NCBI GenBank assembly: GCA_965652145.1
Contig: CBFGTV010000028.1
Coordinates: 1-42,521, forward strand
Length of the DNA stretch: 42,521 bases
From: CBFGTV01 sp965652145
Lineage (GTDB): Bacteria > Bacillota > Clostridia > Peptostreptococcales > Natronincolaceae
Direction of reading: 5' to 3'
Shown here: positions 1-7,282 of the stretch, piece after piece
Position numbering within the stretch: the stretch's first letter is position 1
Layout: each line of letters starts with the position of its first letter
Made by a program: the position numbers and the translations under genes
The notes under the pieces: model-generated
What the model was told of the DNA's origin: nothing
Databases searched by the model: none
Seen by the model: the letters and a program-made list of their open reading frames with translations, nothing else

Positions 1-432
1 TATTACTATGAACAATTTGAATTGCCAGGTAAGAAAATGAATCCATATCGTGGGTGGGAAATCTATCCACAAATTATGTATGATACGGCAATGAGAATGA
101 AAAATGAATATGGGAATATAGAATGGTTTATTGCTGAAAATGGCATGGGTGTAGAAAATGAGAAGCGATTCAAAAATGAAGAAAATATTATCCAGGATGA
201 TTACCGAATTGACTTTGTTCGATCCCATCTGATCTGGGTACATCGAGCCATTGAGGCGGGCGCCAATGTAAAGGGATACCATATGTGGACCTTTATGGAC
301 AACTGGTCATGGTGCAATGCCTACAAAAACCGATATGGTTTCATTTCTGTCAACCTTGATAAGGCTGGTGAGCGAACCATTAAAAAAAGCGGTCGATGGT
401 TTCAAATGGTTTCCCAAAATAACGGCTTCTAG
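1..432 (+). CDS. Glycoside hydrolase family 1 beta-glucosidase / 6-phospho-beta-glucosidase, C-terminal part
   Basis: This is the last 143 residues of a GH1 retaining beta-glycosidase; the reading frame is open from base 1, so the start lies outside the window. The nucleophile motif is visible as FIAENG (codons near 130-147), followed by the usual late GH1 signature WTFMDNWSW and then KNRYGFI. In B. subtilis the gmu operon has gmuD (GH1), gmuR (GntR) and gmuF (mannose-6-phosphate isomerase) close together, and the next two genes here match gmuR and gmuF. A role in splitting (phosphorylated) cello- or manno-oligosaccharides in the cytoplasm is therefore likely. The Ser/Lys phosphate-binding pair typical of many 6-phospho-beta-glucosidases is not in its usual place before the RYGF motif, so a phosphorylated substrate is not certain. 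Family assignment is firm; substrate is inferred. Confidence 0.9.
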   Translation, partial: YYYEQFELPGKKMNPYRGWEIYPQIMYDTAMRMKNEYGNIEWFIAENGMGVENEKRFKNEENIIQDDYRIDFVRSHLIWVHRAIEAGANVKGYHMWTFMDNWSWCNAYKNRYGFISVNLDKAGERTIKKSGRWFQMVSQNNGF

Positions 433-449
433 CGAGGTTAATAGAGTTG

Positions 450-487
450 AGTCCTTGCCCAATTATAGAAAGGGTAAGGACTATTTT
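450..487 (+). terminator. Intrinsic terminator after the GH1 gene
   Basis: An 11-bp stem (450-460 with 472-482, one G-T pair) closes an 11-nt A-rich loop, starts 18 nt after the stop codon and is followed by ATTTTG. The T-run is short, so termination may be partial. Confidence 0.6.
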
Positions 488-773
488 GTATCCATTGCAG
501 ATTATTTGTGATCCTGGGAACAATATTTTACAGTAAAGAGGAAAAACGCCTTCTCTGACGAAAGGATAAGCATAGGTATAGTCTTTTTCAAGAAAAACCA
601 CTATAATGATAATCAATATGATATTAGACCTCGTCGCAGTTAAAGCTTAAGTTTCCCTGAGGAAAATTTCCATAGGGCAAGGTAAAATAACGACAATGAA
701 GCTATATGGAAATTAAACCAGGGGTTACCTGGAATTTAATTGTAGGGCAGGATTCCAATGGAGGACAATGGAT
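488..773. other. Intergenic region upstream of the GntR regulator
   Basis: About 285 bases with no convincing gene. A short minus-strand open frame (380-616) overlaps the GH1 gene and the terminator and has no ribosome site, so it is discounted. Near the 3' end there is a CCAGG/CCTGG inverted repeat (718-732) and a TTTCCATAG ... CTATATGGAAA repeat at roughly 668-713. Either could be an operator for the regulator that follows. Confidence 0.4.
718..732. promoter_or_regulatory. Inverted repeat, possible GntR operator
   Basis: CCAGG-GGTTA-CCTGG forms a 5-bp dyad with a 5-nt centre, flanked on both sides by AT-rich AATTAAA-like sequence. It lies about 40 nt ahead of the GntR-family regulator start, a common place for autoregulation. 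Functional assignment is inference only. Confidence 0.3.
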
Positions 774-1490
774 ATGAACAAGTACGAAATGATTTCTAAG
801 GAAATAAGACGAAGGATATTGGAAGGATTTTATTCAATTGACCTTCCCATTCCCGATGAAGTTTCTCTATCGAAGGAATTTAGCTGCAGCCGGATGACCA
901 TGAAAAGGGCTTTAGATATTCTGGTCATGGAAGGCCTGCTTTTTAGGAAACGGGGACACGGTACCTTTATAGTCAAATCAGCCTTGCAGCATGGCCATGT
1001 CAATGTGGTTGATAAGGAGAACAGAGGATTAACAGGTCTATTAAAGCATAAAAAGGTGACAAGCAAGATCATTGAATTTGACGTACACTTTCCCAGTGAA
1101 GAGGTGGCTTCCCATTTAGCCATCGATACCAATACACCGGTGTACTATATTATTCGATTGCGTTATGTAGAGGATGAGCCCTATGTTCTGGAAAAAACCT
1201 ATATGCCTACCAATTTGATCAGGGGGGTAAATGAAGCTGTACTCCATGGTTCTATTTATCAATATATCACAGAAACACTACAGTTGACCATTGCCGGCTC
1301 CCATCGAAGAATCAGGGCCTGTAAACCCAATGAGTTGGATCAAACCTATTTAGGGTGTCAATCGGATGATCCCATTTTAGAGGTAGAGCAGGTGGCCTAC
1401 TTAAATACCGGAGTGGCCTTTGAATATTCCTTTTCCAGACATCGGTACGATCGGTTTGTTTTTACGACGGTTAATATCAGTAAAAAATAG
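774..1490 (+). CDS. GntR/HutC-family (UbiC transcription regulator-associated domain) repressor, GmuR-like
   Basis: A 238-residue one-component regulator. Residues 1-70 form a GntR winged helix, with the family pattern of an LSKEFSCSRMTMKRAL recognition region and a GLLFRKRGHGTFI wing. Residues 85-238 form the UTRA ligand-binding domain that in this family senses sugar phosphates. I chose the ATG at 774 over 768 because the GGAGGA ribosome site at 760-765 is 8 nt from the former and only 2 nt from the latter. It sits between a GH1 enzyme and mannose-6-phosphate isomerase, as gmuR does in B. subtilis, so it probably represses the glucomannan or beta-glucoside operon and is relieved by a phosphorylated sugar. 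DNA-binding and UTRA identity are clear; the effector is inferred from context. Confidence 0.85.
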   Translation: MNKYEMISKEIRRRILEGFYSIDLPIPDEVSLSKEFSCSRMTMKRALDILVMEGLLFRKRGHGTFIVKSALQHGHVNVVDKENRGLTGLLKHKKVTSKIIEFDVHFPSEEVASHLAIDTNTPVYYIIRLRYVEDEPYVLEKTYMPTNLIRGVNEAVLHGSIYQYITETLQLTIAGSHRRIRACKPNELDQTYLGCQSDDPILEVEQVAYLNTGVAFEYSFSRHRYDRFVFTTVNISKK

Positions 1491-1501
1491 GAGGTACATG
1501 A

Positions 1502-2446
1502 ATGCAGCCATTATTTTTAAAACCAATTTTTCAGGAGAGAATCTGGGGCGGCACGGCCCTGAGGGATATTTTTGGCTACTCGATTCCATCCCATCAGACG
1601 GGGGAATGCTGGGCTATATCTGCCCACCCTGTGGGGGCCTCCATCATTACAAATGGCCAATACGAAGGAATGACCCTACATGAGTTGTGGAAAAATCATC
1701 GTGGGCTGTTTAATCATGATGAGGGGGAGACATTCCCTCTTTTAACCAAAATTTTAGATGCCAAAGAAGCCCTTTCTGTCCAGGTGCATCCTGATGATGC
1801 CTATGCCATGGACAGGGAAGGGGGAAGTCTGGGAAAAACCGAGTGCTGGTATATATTAGACTGCAAAGAGGATGCCGAAATTATTCTGGGGCACAGGGCC
1901 AAAACCAGAACAGAGCTGGTGGAAATGATTGAGAAAAAACAGTGGAATCAATTCCTTAGGCGGGTTAAAGTGAAGCCTGGTGATTTTTTCTATGTCCCCA
2001 GTGGAACCCTTCATGCCCTGGGGGCCGGCATTTTAGTCCTTGAGACCCAACAGAGCTCCGATACCACCTATCGGGTATATGATTATGATCGAAAAGACGG
2101 CAAGGGGGCCAGTCGAACACTTCATCTTGATAAGGCCCTTGAAGTCATTACTGTTCCCCATATTGATTATCATACTGCTCCGGCCGTTGAAAAGAGAAAA
2201 GGTATTACCATAACGACCCTGGTAAAAGCCAAATATTTTTCCGTTTATCATTGGGAAGTAGCAGGAAAAGCAAGCCTTGAAAGGGAAGGTTCCTTTCTTC
2301 TATGCAGTGTAATCAAGGGGCAAGGCAGGCTGCAGCATCAAGAAAGCACCTATGAGCTTGCTATAGGCCAGCACTTTATATTACCCTCGACCATTGATCA
2401 ATTTTCCATAGAAGGGAAATGTACCTTAATTGTTTCTCATCCTTAA
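1502..2446 (+). CDS. manA: Mannose-6-phosphate isomerase, class I (ManA/GmuF-like)
   Basis: A 314-residue cytoplasmic zinc enzyme interconverting mannose 6-phosphate and fructose 6-phosphate. Visible family motifs include GECWAISAHP near residue 36, the metal-site motif QVHPDD near 97, KTECWYIL near 116 and the long signature PSGTLHALGAGILVLETQQS near 170, ending in YRVYDY. Length equals that of Bacillus ManA/GmuF/Pmi proteins (about 315). The start at 1502 follows AGGAGGT with a 6-nt gap; the stop of the GntR gene is 11 nt upstream, so the two are co-transcribed. The enzyme would feed mannose 6-phosphate released from glucomannan into glycolysis. A fructokinase gene (gmuE in Bacillus) is absent between regulator and isomerase. 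Confidence 0.95.
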   Translation: MQPLFLKPIFQERIWGGTALRDIFGYSIPSHQTGECWAISAHPVGASIITNGQYEGMTLHELWKNHRGLFNHDEGETFPLLTKILDAKEALSVQVHPDDAYAMDREGGSLGKTECWYILDCKEDAEIILGHRAKTRTELVEMIEKKQWNQFLRRVKVKPGDFFYVPSGTLHALGAGILVLETQQSSDTTYRVYDYDRKDGKGASRTLHLDKALEVITVPHIDYHTAPAVEKRKGITITTLVKAKYFSVYHWEVAGKASLEREGSFLLCSVIKGQGRLQHQESTYELAIGQHFILPSTIDQFSIEGKCTLIVSHP

Positions 2447-2453
2447 AATAGAT

Positions 2454-2484
2454 TCCCCCAGCCGGCCCAGGCTGGGGGATAAAA
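2454..2484 (+). terminator. GC-rich hairpin after manA
   Basis: A perfect 10-bp stem (2454-2463 with 2470-2479, TCCCCCAGCC/GGCTGGGGGA) around a 6-nt loop, starting 7 nt after the stop codon. The following tract is TAAAATTT, a weak T-run, but stem strength and position fit an intrinsic terminator of the sugar operon. Confidence 0.75.
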
Positions 2485-2493
2485 TTTGAACAT

Positions 2494-2719
2494 TTGTTAC
2501 AAAGGTATTAAACATTGTTACCGGAATTTATATTTATACAATTATCTTTTAATCCTTATTACGTGAGTTTTGTTATAAATTAGAATTTAACCGAATTGTA
2601 TTAATATCCATGGTACATTAGTATATTGCTAGATTAATAAATATTCACCACTTCCCCAGATAAGGCGGTTAGCATACTGGTATAATATCAATACCGATGA
2701 TATAATTAAAATGCATTTT
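2494..2719 (+). promoter_or_regulatory. Duplicated upstream module, copy 1 (ahead of PGA hydrolase)
   Basis: Non-coding DNA sharing two blocks with 6797-7015. Block one is TTGTTAC repeats at 2494 and 2515 (21 bp apart), followed by AATTTATATTTATACA. Block two is about 50 bp ending in a perfect 12-bp palindrome AAAATGCATTTT at 2708-2719 and containing two TATAAT hexamers. The blocks are 192 bp apart here and 196 bp in copy 2. TTGTTA-N16-TACAAT could itself be a sigma-A promoter. The direct-repeat geometry resembles OmpR-type regulator sites, and an OmpR-type regulator follows copy 2. Sequence sharing is seen directly; function is inference. Confidence 0.5.
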
Positions 2720-2786
2720 AAGCCAAATAAACCTTAAATCTTTAATGTTTTTTAGTAGGTTAAATGCCTATAGGGGGGATGTGAAT

Positions 2787-3458
2787 ATGAGAAATAATGT
2801 TATAAGATTTATGATAGCTTTTATCATGATCATGATTATACTTTTTAAAATCAAGTCCTTTGCTGTAACTGATCGATTCGGCGATTTTAAGGAACTAAAA
2901 TTAAATAAAGAGAAAAATACAGATTATAGAATTACTGGGGCCTATTCTGATTCAAATATTGCTATTATTGCAATTCATGGCGGCAAAATAGAAAAGGGCA
3001 GCTCTGAATTAGCCTATGAATTGGCATCCCTGGGCAATTATAATTTTTATTCCTTTGAAGGAATAAAAAAGAAGAATAATTCACTTCTTCATATTGATTC
3101 TACTTGCTTTGATGAACCTATGGCCCTTGATATGGTTTCCAAATCTGAAATTACAGTATCGATCCATGGAACCAGTGGCAAAGATGAATTTACCTATGTT
3201 GGCGGATTAGATCAGGAGTTGGTTGAGAAAATCAGGTATACCCTTGAAAGCCATGGATTTACCGTATTAGACCCGCCTAAGCATTTAGCCGGGGTACACA
3301 AATCTAATATCGTTAACCGCAATGCAAGAAAGAAAGGGGTTCAGTTGGAAATATCTGAAGGCCTAAGGGCTCACTTTCTGCAGCCTAATGGGAAAAGGGA
3401 TGTGCTAGATAGGTACGTAAATGCCTTAATGGAGGCCCTAAATGCCACTGGTATTTAA
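2787..3458 (+). CDS. Secreted poly-gamma-glutamate hydrolase (PghP/YjqB family, DUF867)
   Basis: A 223-residue zinc hydrolase of the PghP family, which cleaves gamma-linked polyglutamate. I chose the ATG at 2787, 8 nt after AGGGGGG, over one 42 nt upstream that lacks a ribosome site. Residues 1-27 are a hydrophobic signal or anchor, so it acts outside the membrane. Zinc-site motif IHGGKIE supplies His64 and Glu69, SIHG supplies His127, and VQLEIS supplies the candidate catalytic Glu188; LHIDSTCFDEP near 101 is also a family signature. In phage PghP the zinc ligands are the equivalent His, Glu and His. It is convergent with the pgs operon and preceded by the duplicated regulatory module, suggesting it trims or releases the PGA made by pgsBC. 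Its paralogue at 3624-4502 has lost these residues. Confidence 0.85.
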   Translation: MRNNVIRFMIAFIMIMIILFKIKSFAVTDRFGDFKELKLNKEKNTDYRITGAYSDSNIAIIAIHGGKIEKGSSELAYELASLGNYNFYSFEGIKKKNNSLLHIDSTCFDEPMALDMVSKSEITVSIHGTSGKDEFTYVGGLDQELVEKIRYTLESHGFTVLDPPKHLAGVHKSNIVNRNARKKGVQLEISEGLRAHFLQPNGKRDVLDRYVNALMEALNATGI

Positions 3459-3481
3459 ATAAATGATGCACATAAAAAGAA

Positions 3482-3513
3482 GCCACTTTCTCTGCCTAGA
3501 AAGTGGCCTTTTT
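3482..3513. terminator. Bidirectional terminator between convergent PGA genes
   Basis: A perfect 10-bp stem (3482-3491 GCCACTTTCT with 3498-3507) around CTGCCT, followed by CTTTTT on the plus strand. The minus-strand side continues as CTTCTTTTTAT, so it can serve both the upstream hydrolase and the leftward pgs operon. Confidence 0.85.
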
Positions 3514-3623
3514 AATCAATCCTTTCACTTTTTAAAGATTGATTGTATTCTAATCTCTTTTAAATTGAGTAGAAATGGGAATAGGGGTATAACACGATGG
3601 TTTCGTGTGGGTTGCATCGTTAA

Positions 3624-4502
3624 TTACTTTCCTGCTGCTTCCTGCAGCTTAGTTAATAATTCTTCCGGTGAATTAAAGCTGTTTTCTAAAACCTCTTTAA
3701 TCACTTTATCTTTATCATTTCTATTGAATGAAGCATTTTTGCTGGCCTTTTCTAAGGCTCTAAAGCTTGGACTTGCATTGCCGGTACGAGATTCTAAAAT
3801 ATTGGCTGCCAATGGCCAGCTATTACTTAGGGCCTTATTTAGGTTGGCAATGTATGATTGGAAGGATACCTCGTCCTCTAAAAGTAAATCTCTTAAACCT
3901 TTAGATACGGCTATTTGTACTCCGCCTAATTTTTGTTCATCGAATAGCAGCTTATTTTGGTTGACAATATTACTGCTGAGAACCCCGGCAATATTGGTAG
4001 GAACATAAGGTGAATCTTGAACACTAAAGCCTGCCGATTGAAGATGTAATGTTATTAATCTGGCCAACAGCTTGTTTTGACCTCCAACATAGGTGATCAT
4101 CGCATCTTCTTCCTTTATGCCAATAAAGGAAACGGTATATTTTGAGTTTTTAATCATATTCAGGGCTGTTGGTTCATCAAATCGGGTGGAAGTTAGGTGC
4201 AGCGACAGATTGTCAGCTGGCTTTGTACCTTCAAATAGATAGTGGTTAAATCCTCCTTTGTTGGCCAAAGCAGTAACTAACTCAGAGGTACCCTTTGCAA
4301 TAGCACCGCCATGAATGGTAAATATGGTCATATCACTGTTCTTGTTGCTGCTTGTAATCTTATAATCAACATCTTTTGTTTCATTTTGGCTCAATTCTGC
4401 AAAATTTCGATAAATACCCAATGAGGATGAAGCATAGGCAAAGCTTCCTGCTAAGGTAAGACAAGCCAAGCAAATGATTAGAAGAACACGGGTTTTTTTC
4501 AT
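3624..4502 (-). CDS. Secreted PGA-hydrolase-like protein lacking catalytic residues (pseudoenzyme) with a C-terminal extension
   Basis: A 292-residue exported protein. The start at 4502 is set by AAGGAGG 9 nt upstream and gives a clean signal peptide (MKKTR, hydrophobic core, AYA-SS cleavage region near 22-25). Residues 28-210 align along their length with the PghP-type hydrolase at 2787-3458, and residue numbers even match at the N-terminal half. His64 is kept (TIHGG), but Glu69 is Ala (AIAKG), His127 is Ile (SFIG) and the VQLEIS glutamate is Ala (VQIAVS, Ala198). A C-terminal part of about 75 residues (from roughly 217) has no counterpart in the paralogue. It is the last gene of the pgsB-pgsC-pgsE operon, the place where pgsA/capA would be expected. 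It may bind PGA without cutting it. The residue losses are seen; the binding role is inference. Confidence 0.8.
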   Translation of the reverse strand: MKKTRVLLIICLACLTLAGSFAYASSSLGIYRNFAELSQNETKDVDYKITSSNKNSDMTIFTIHGGAIAKGTSELVTALANKGGFNHYLFEGTKPADNLSLHLTSTRFDEPTALNMIKNSKYTVSFIGIKEEDAMITYVGGQNKLLARLITLHLQSAGFSVQDSPYVPTNIAGVLSSNIVNQNKLLFDEQKLGGVQIAVSKGLRDLLLEDEVSFQSYIANLNKALSNSWPLAANILESRTGNASPSFRALEKASKNASFNRNDKDKVIKEVLENSFNSPEELLTKLQEAAGK

Positions 4503-4612
4503 TTTTTTCTTCCTCCTTTTAATAGAATGGTTGTTATAGCCTTGGTACACTACCTCATTTTTGAATCACCTCCTATCAAGGGTAGGGCTTACGAGGCCAA
4601 GCAGTTACGCCA

Positions 4613-4738
4613 CTAAATGAACTTTAACAGCATCAGGGCCATGCAAATTGAAAAAGTTGCAACTACCTGAGAGCTTGTATTTTTCTTGCTGACCTTAATA
4701 AAATATAGGTATTTTTCTTTTAATGACAGGCCTTTCAT
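4613..4738 (-). CDS. pgsE: Small membrane peptide, PgsE/CapE-like
   Basis: A 41-residue peptide read from the ATG at 4738, just after AAGGAGGTGAGGAAC and 13 nt downstream of pgsC. It has a basic N-terminal half (KGLSLKEKYLYFIKVSKKN) and a C-terminal hydrophobic segment (VVATFSICMALMLLKFI). CapE of B. anthracis and PgsE of B. subtilis are also short peptides with one hydrophobic segment, found in the capsule operon and supporting PGA synthesis. Identification here rests on size, hydrophobic segment and operon position, not on strong sequence motifs, because the peptide is too short for that. Confidence 0.65.
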   Translation of the reverse strand: MKGLSLKEKYLYFIKVSKKNTSSQVVATFSICMALMLLKFI

Positions 4739-4751
4739 GTTCCTCACCTCC

Positions 4752-5204
4752 TTAACCGATAAATCGAACTGACAGGGTTGCAAGATAGGTGATAATAGTC
4801 AGCAGTCCTGTACTGGTAACAGTAGAGACTAATCCCTGTCTTTGAATTGTATTGGCTATAAGTCCCGGAATCACAGCACCCATGGCTGCCAGCCCGATGA
4901 TACCTAGATAGGCCTCTGGAAGCGCAAAGCTGAGGGCATATTTAATAATGATGGCGATCGTGATCATGGCTGTAAATTTTCTTTTTCCGTATAGAATGGT
5001 AATCCTTGCAATACCATGGGTAACGATCAGGTAAGTGACTAAACTTATCAGAAATATTAATAATATGGTCTGTGGTTGTCCCATCATTAACGATAAGTAT
5101 CCCGGCACCACCAAACCTGCCGGCATTACGCCAGTCAGCTCGGTGAACAATAGACTTAAAATAATCCCTATAATGATTGCTATGTAGATATCTGTTGTAA
5201 TCAA
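4752..5204 (-). CDS. pgsC: Poly-gamma-glutamate biosynthesis membrane protein PgsC/CapC
   Basis: A 150-residue integral membrane protein (CapC of B. anthracis is 149) with four or five hydrophobic helices. The family-typical N-terminus, near residues 20-40, has LFTELTGVMPAGLVVPGYLS. The start codon is TTG at 5204, 8 nt after AAGGAGG; no in-frame ATG lies between. PgsC works in the membrane with the PgsB ligase and is required for making and exporting PGA. It follows pgsB by 27 nt in the same operon. Family assignment is strong. Confidence 0.93.
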   Translation of the reverse strand: MITTDIYIAIIIGIILSLLFTELTGVMPAGLVVPGYLSLMMGQPQTILLIFLISLVTYLIVTHGIARITILYGKRKFTAMITIAIIIKYALSFALPEAYLGIIGLAAMGAVIPGLIANTIQRQGLVSTVTSTGLLTIITYLATLSVRFIG

Positions 5205-5231
5205 ATCACATACCTCCTTAAATTGGTTAGC

Positions 5232-6413
5232 CTAAGCGCTTTTGCAAAGAATAGCTGATTCTTCTATTATCAATTCAGCAATTTCTTCACCACCACCATG
5301 AATATTTCCAACTCCGTATACCACACGATTAGAAAAGTATTTTTCTATTTCATTGAAAACCTCATGGGGTGTTAAGCCTTCTAGGTTTATGTACTCTTTG
5401 GCAGTTATGCTTTTCTTATTCAGGGCCTCGGTGATGGGCTTAGTATTCTCACCCATAACCACCAATATATCGATATCCATGTTAGGTAGAACATCCTCTG
5501 CAAATTGTATTGTTCGATCAACCCTGTCGGGGCGGCAATTTACTAGAATTAGATTTTTATCTGTCTGATATCCGATACTTTGAATGTGATTCCATATAAA
5601 TAAAGTTGAATTTGGATCATTGGCCGCAAAGCCATTAACGAAATAACCGTTGTTTTCTTTTCCAATAGGATAGATACTCAGGGCTCCGGGATCAGGGTTA
5701 GCATTCAACATGCCCCTTAGCGCAATATCTCTATCAATATTTAAAGCTTCAGCTACAGCCAGGGCAATGGAAACATTTTCAGGAAAAATAATGTATCCGA
5801 ACTTATCTAAATACCCACTGGGGATTTTAGATTCATCTGCAATAATTGTTTTGCAATTCCGTTTTTCCGCTATTTTTATAAAATAATCATTATACTTACT
5901 ATCCGTAATGATTAAATAACCGTCCTGGGGAATGGTGGAGGTAAAGGATTCAGCGATAAAATCTAATGTAGGACCGCATAAATCTAAATGATCCTCCCGT
6001 ACATTCACGATAACACCAATAGTCGCTTTAACCAGGCTATTTTGAAAAGTAATTTGATAATCGGGGTTGACTGCCATACATTCTGTAACAAAGGCTTCTG
6101 CTTCCAGTTTGGCGGCCTCCCTGACAACTTTTTTTTGTTCAATAATATTTGGCCCTAAGGGACCACGGGTTATTGGTTTTTCCTCATCTTTGTTCCAATA
6201 TATAATTCTTGCACTTGTTCCGGTGGTTTTCCCCACTACTTTAATACCAGCTTCCTTTAATACTCCGGTTATTAGTCTTGTAACAGTAGATTTACCTCTT
6301 GTTCCGTTAACGTTAATACGGGTATTTATCTTAGATAAATTCTTATTATGATTGACTCGTTCCAATATCCCCAGCAACAGCAGAACAAGAAATAAAAAGA
6401 TTACTATAACCAA
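5232..6413 (-). CDS. pgsB: Poly-gamma-glutamate synthase PgsB/CapB
   Basis: A 393-residue ATP-dependent amide ligase related to Mur ligases; B. subtilis PgsB has the same length. An N-terminal membrane helix (residues 2-17) precedes the P-loop GTRGKST at 37-43. REDHLDLCGPT near 150 and the MGENTKP region near 320 are further ligase signatures. It polymerises glutamate through the gamma-carboxyl at the membrane, with PgsC. The start codon is TTG at 6413, 5 nt after AGGAGGGG. It is the first gene of the leftward operon pgsB-pgsC-pgsE-pseudohydrolase and divergent from the two-component system. Notably no pgsA/capA gene is found in the operon or elsewhere in the window. Confidence 0.95.
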   Translation of the reverse strand: MVIVIFLFLVLLLLGILERVNHNKNLSKINTRINVNGTRGKSTVTRLITGVLKEAGIKVVGKTTGTSARIIYWNKDEEKPITRGPLGPNIIEQKKVVREAAKLEAEAFVTECMAVNPDYQITFQNSLVKATIGVIVNVREDHLDLCGPTLDFIAESFTSTIPQDGYLIITDSKYNDYFIKIAEKRNCKTIIADESKIPSGYLDKFGYIIFPENVSIALAVAEALNIDRDIALRGMLNANPDPGALSIYPIGKENNGYFVNGFAANDPNSTLFIWNHIQSIGYQTDKNLILVNCRPDRVDRTIQFAEDVLPNMDIDILVVMGENTKPITEALNKKSITAKEYINLEGLTPHEVFNEIEKYFSNRVVYGVGNIHGGGEEIAELIIEESAILCKSA

Positions 6414-7282
6414 TTTAACCCCTCCTACTTTGTCATTTATCGATCCGTAGATGTCCTGTTAAGATAGATTATTAATTTGTCGATCCCTTTCCAGTGAACC
6501 ATAACCTCCTCTTAGTCTCATTCTTCTAAGGCAATAGGTAATTTGCCCTTAAATTTTAATTGCTTGTCCATTTTTAAGCCAAATAATAAAATACGGTTTT
6601 GGTACATTTTTTGTTACCTTAAATATTTTATGGGAATCCACAAATAAGCTGCCTTCTTAGCATTGTCTCATCTCCTATTCAGCATTTTGCTCCATCTAAG
6701 CCTTGATTCACTTACCATAAAAGTGAATCTCTGTAAATAATTATAGAAGAATATTATTTCCAGTACATTGCCAATTCTTTAACAATTGTTTCTAAATTGT
6801 TATAATTTGTTACCAAAATTTATATTTATACATTTTAAAATTTTAAGATTCAATACGGGTATTTCTTTTTAATTCTTTATATAGAAGGGATTTAATGTAG
6901 TGATTTTATGAATAAATAATCTTTTTAACAAATAAATATTTATTATGCTTAAATTTTCGAGAACTATCGTACTAGTATAATGTTAATACCTAATGATATA
7001 ATTAAAATGCATTTTCAACTATGCCAGTATTTGATTATTAGTAAATGAAATGAATCCCAAAAAGTGAATGGGGAACAAGTTAAGACTATTTTTTCAAGAA
7101 CTTATGATATTTTATGATCACAAAGACTTTGAAAAGAACGTGACGTGAAATCGTCAAAACCTAAATTACTAGAATTTGGCTTCAACAGCAATGGCAGGGA
7201 GGTGTAATGCTGTCAAAGAATTGGTATGAGTCAGCTTAGATTGAAGCGTAAATTGTTAGTATCGTAACGGAGGTGATTAGCG
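6414..7282. other. Long intergenic region between pgsB and the divergent two-component system
   Basis: About 870 bases. The half next to pgsB should hold its leftward promoter. It contains a perfect 9-bp inverted repeat (6705-6713 with 6721-6729, GATTCACTT/AAGTGAATC) and a possible 29-codon minus-strand frame (6518-6607) with a weak AAGG site, too short to call. The middle holds copy 2 of the duplicated module. Near the response regulator lies a 10-codon frame (7207-7239) behind GGGAGGTG, possibly a leader peptide. No larger gene is supported. Confidence 0.5.
6785..7015 (+). promoter_or_regulatory. Duplicated upstream module, copy 2 (ahead of the response regulator)
   Basis: TTGTT repeats at 6785, 6797 and 6807 (12 and 10 bp apart) lead into AATTTATATTTATACA, as in copy 1. 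A second shared block ends at 7004-7015 in the same 12-bp palindrome AAAATGCATTTT, with two TATAAT hexamers before it. The DNA between the blocks is not conserved but nearly constant in length. Shared ends with a variable middle suggest binding sites or promoters held at a fixed distance. The response regulator gene follows 268 bp downstream, so autoregulation together with control of the PGA hydrolase is a reasonable guess. Confidence 0.5.

Noticed and set aside
3463..4008. Plus-strand open frame of 181 codons
   Set aside because: It lies opposite the signal-peptide-bearing PGA-hydrolase homologue and the shared terminator, has no ribosome site, and its composition is that of a reverse-strand shadow.
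2494..7015. Mobile repeat (MITE) instead of regulatory module
   Set aside because: No terminal inverted repeats or target-site duplications are seen; conserved blocks are internal and promoter-like. Not fully excluded.
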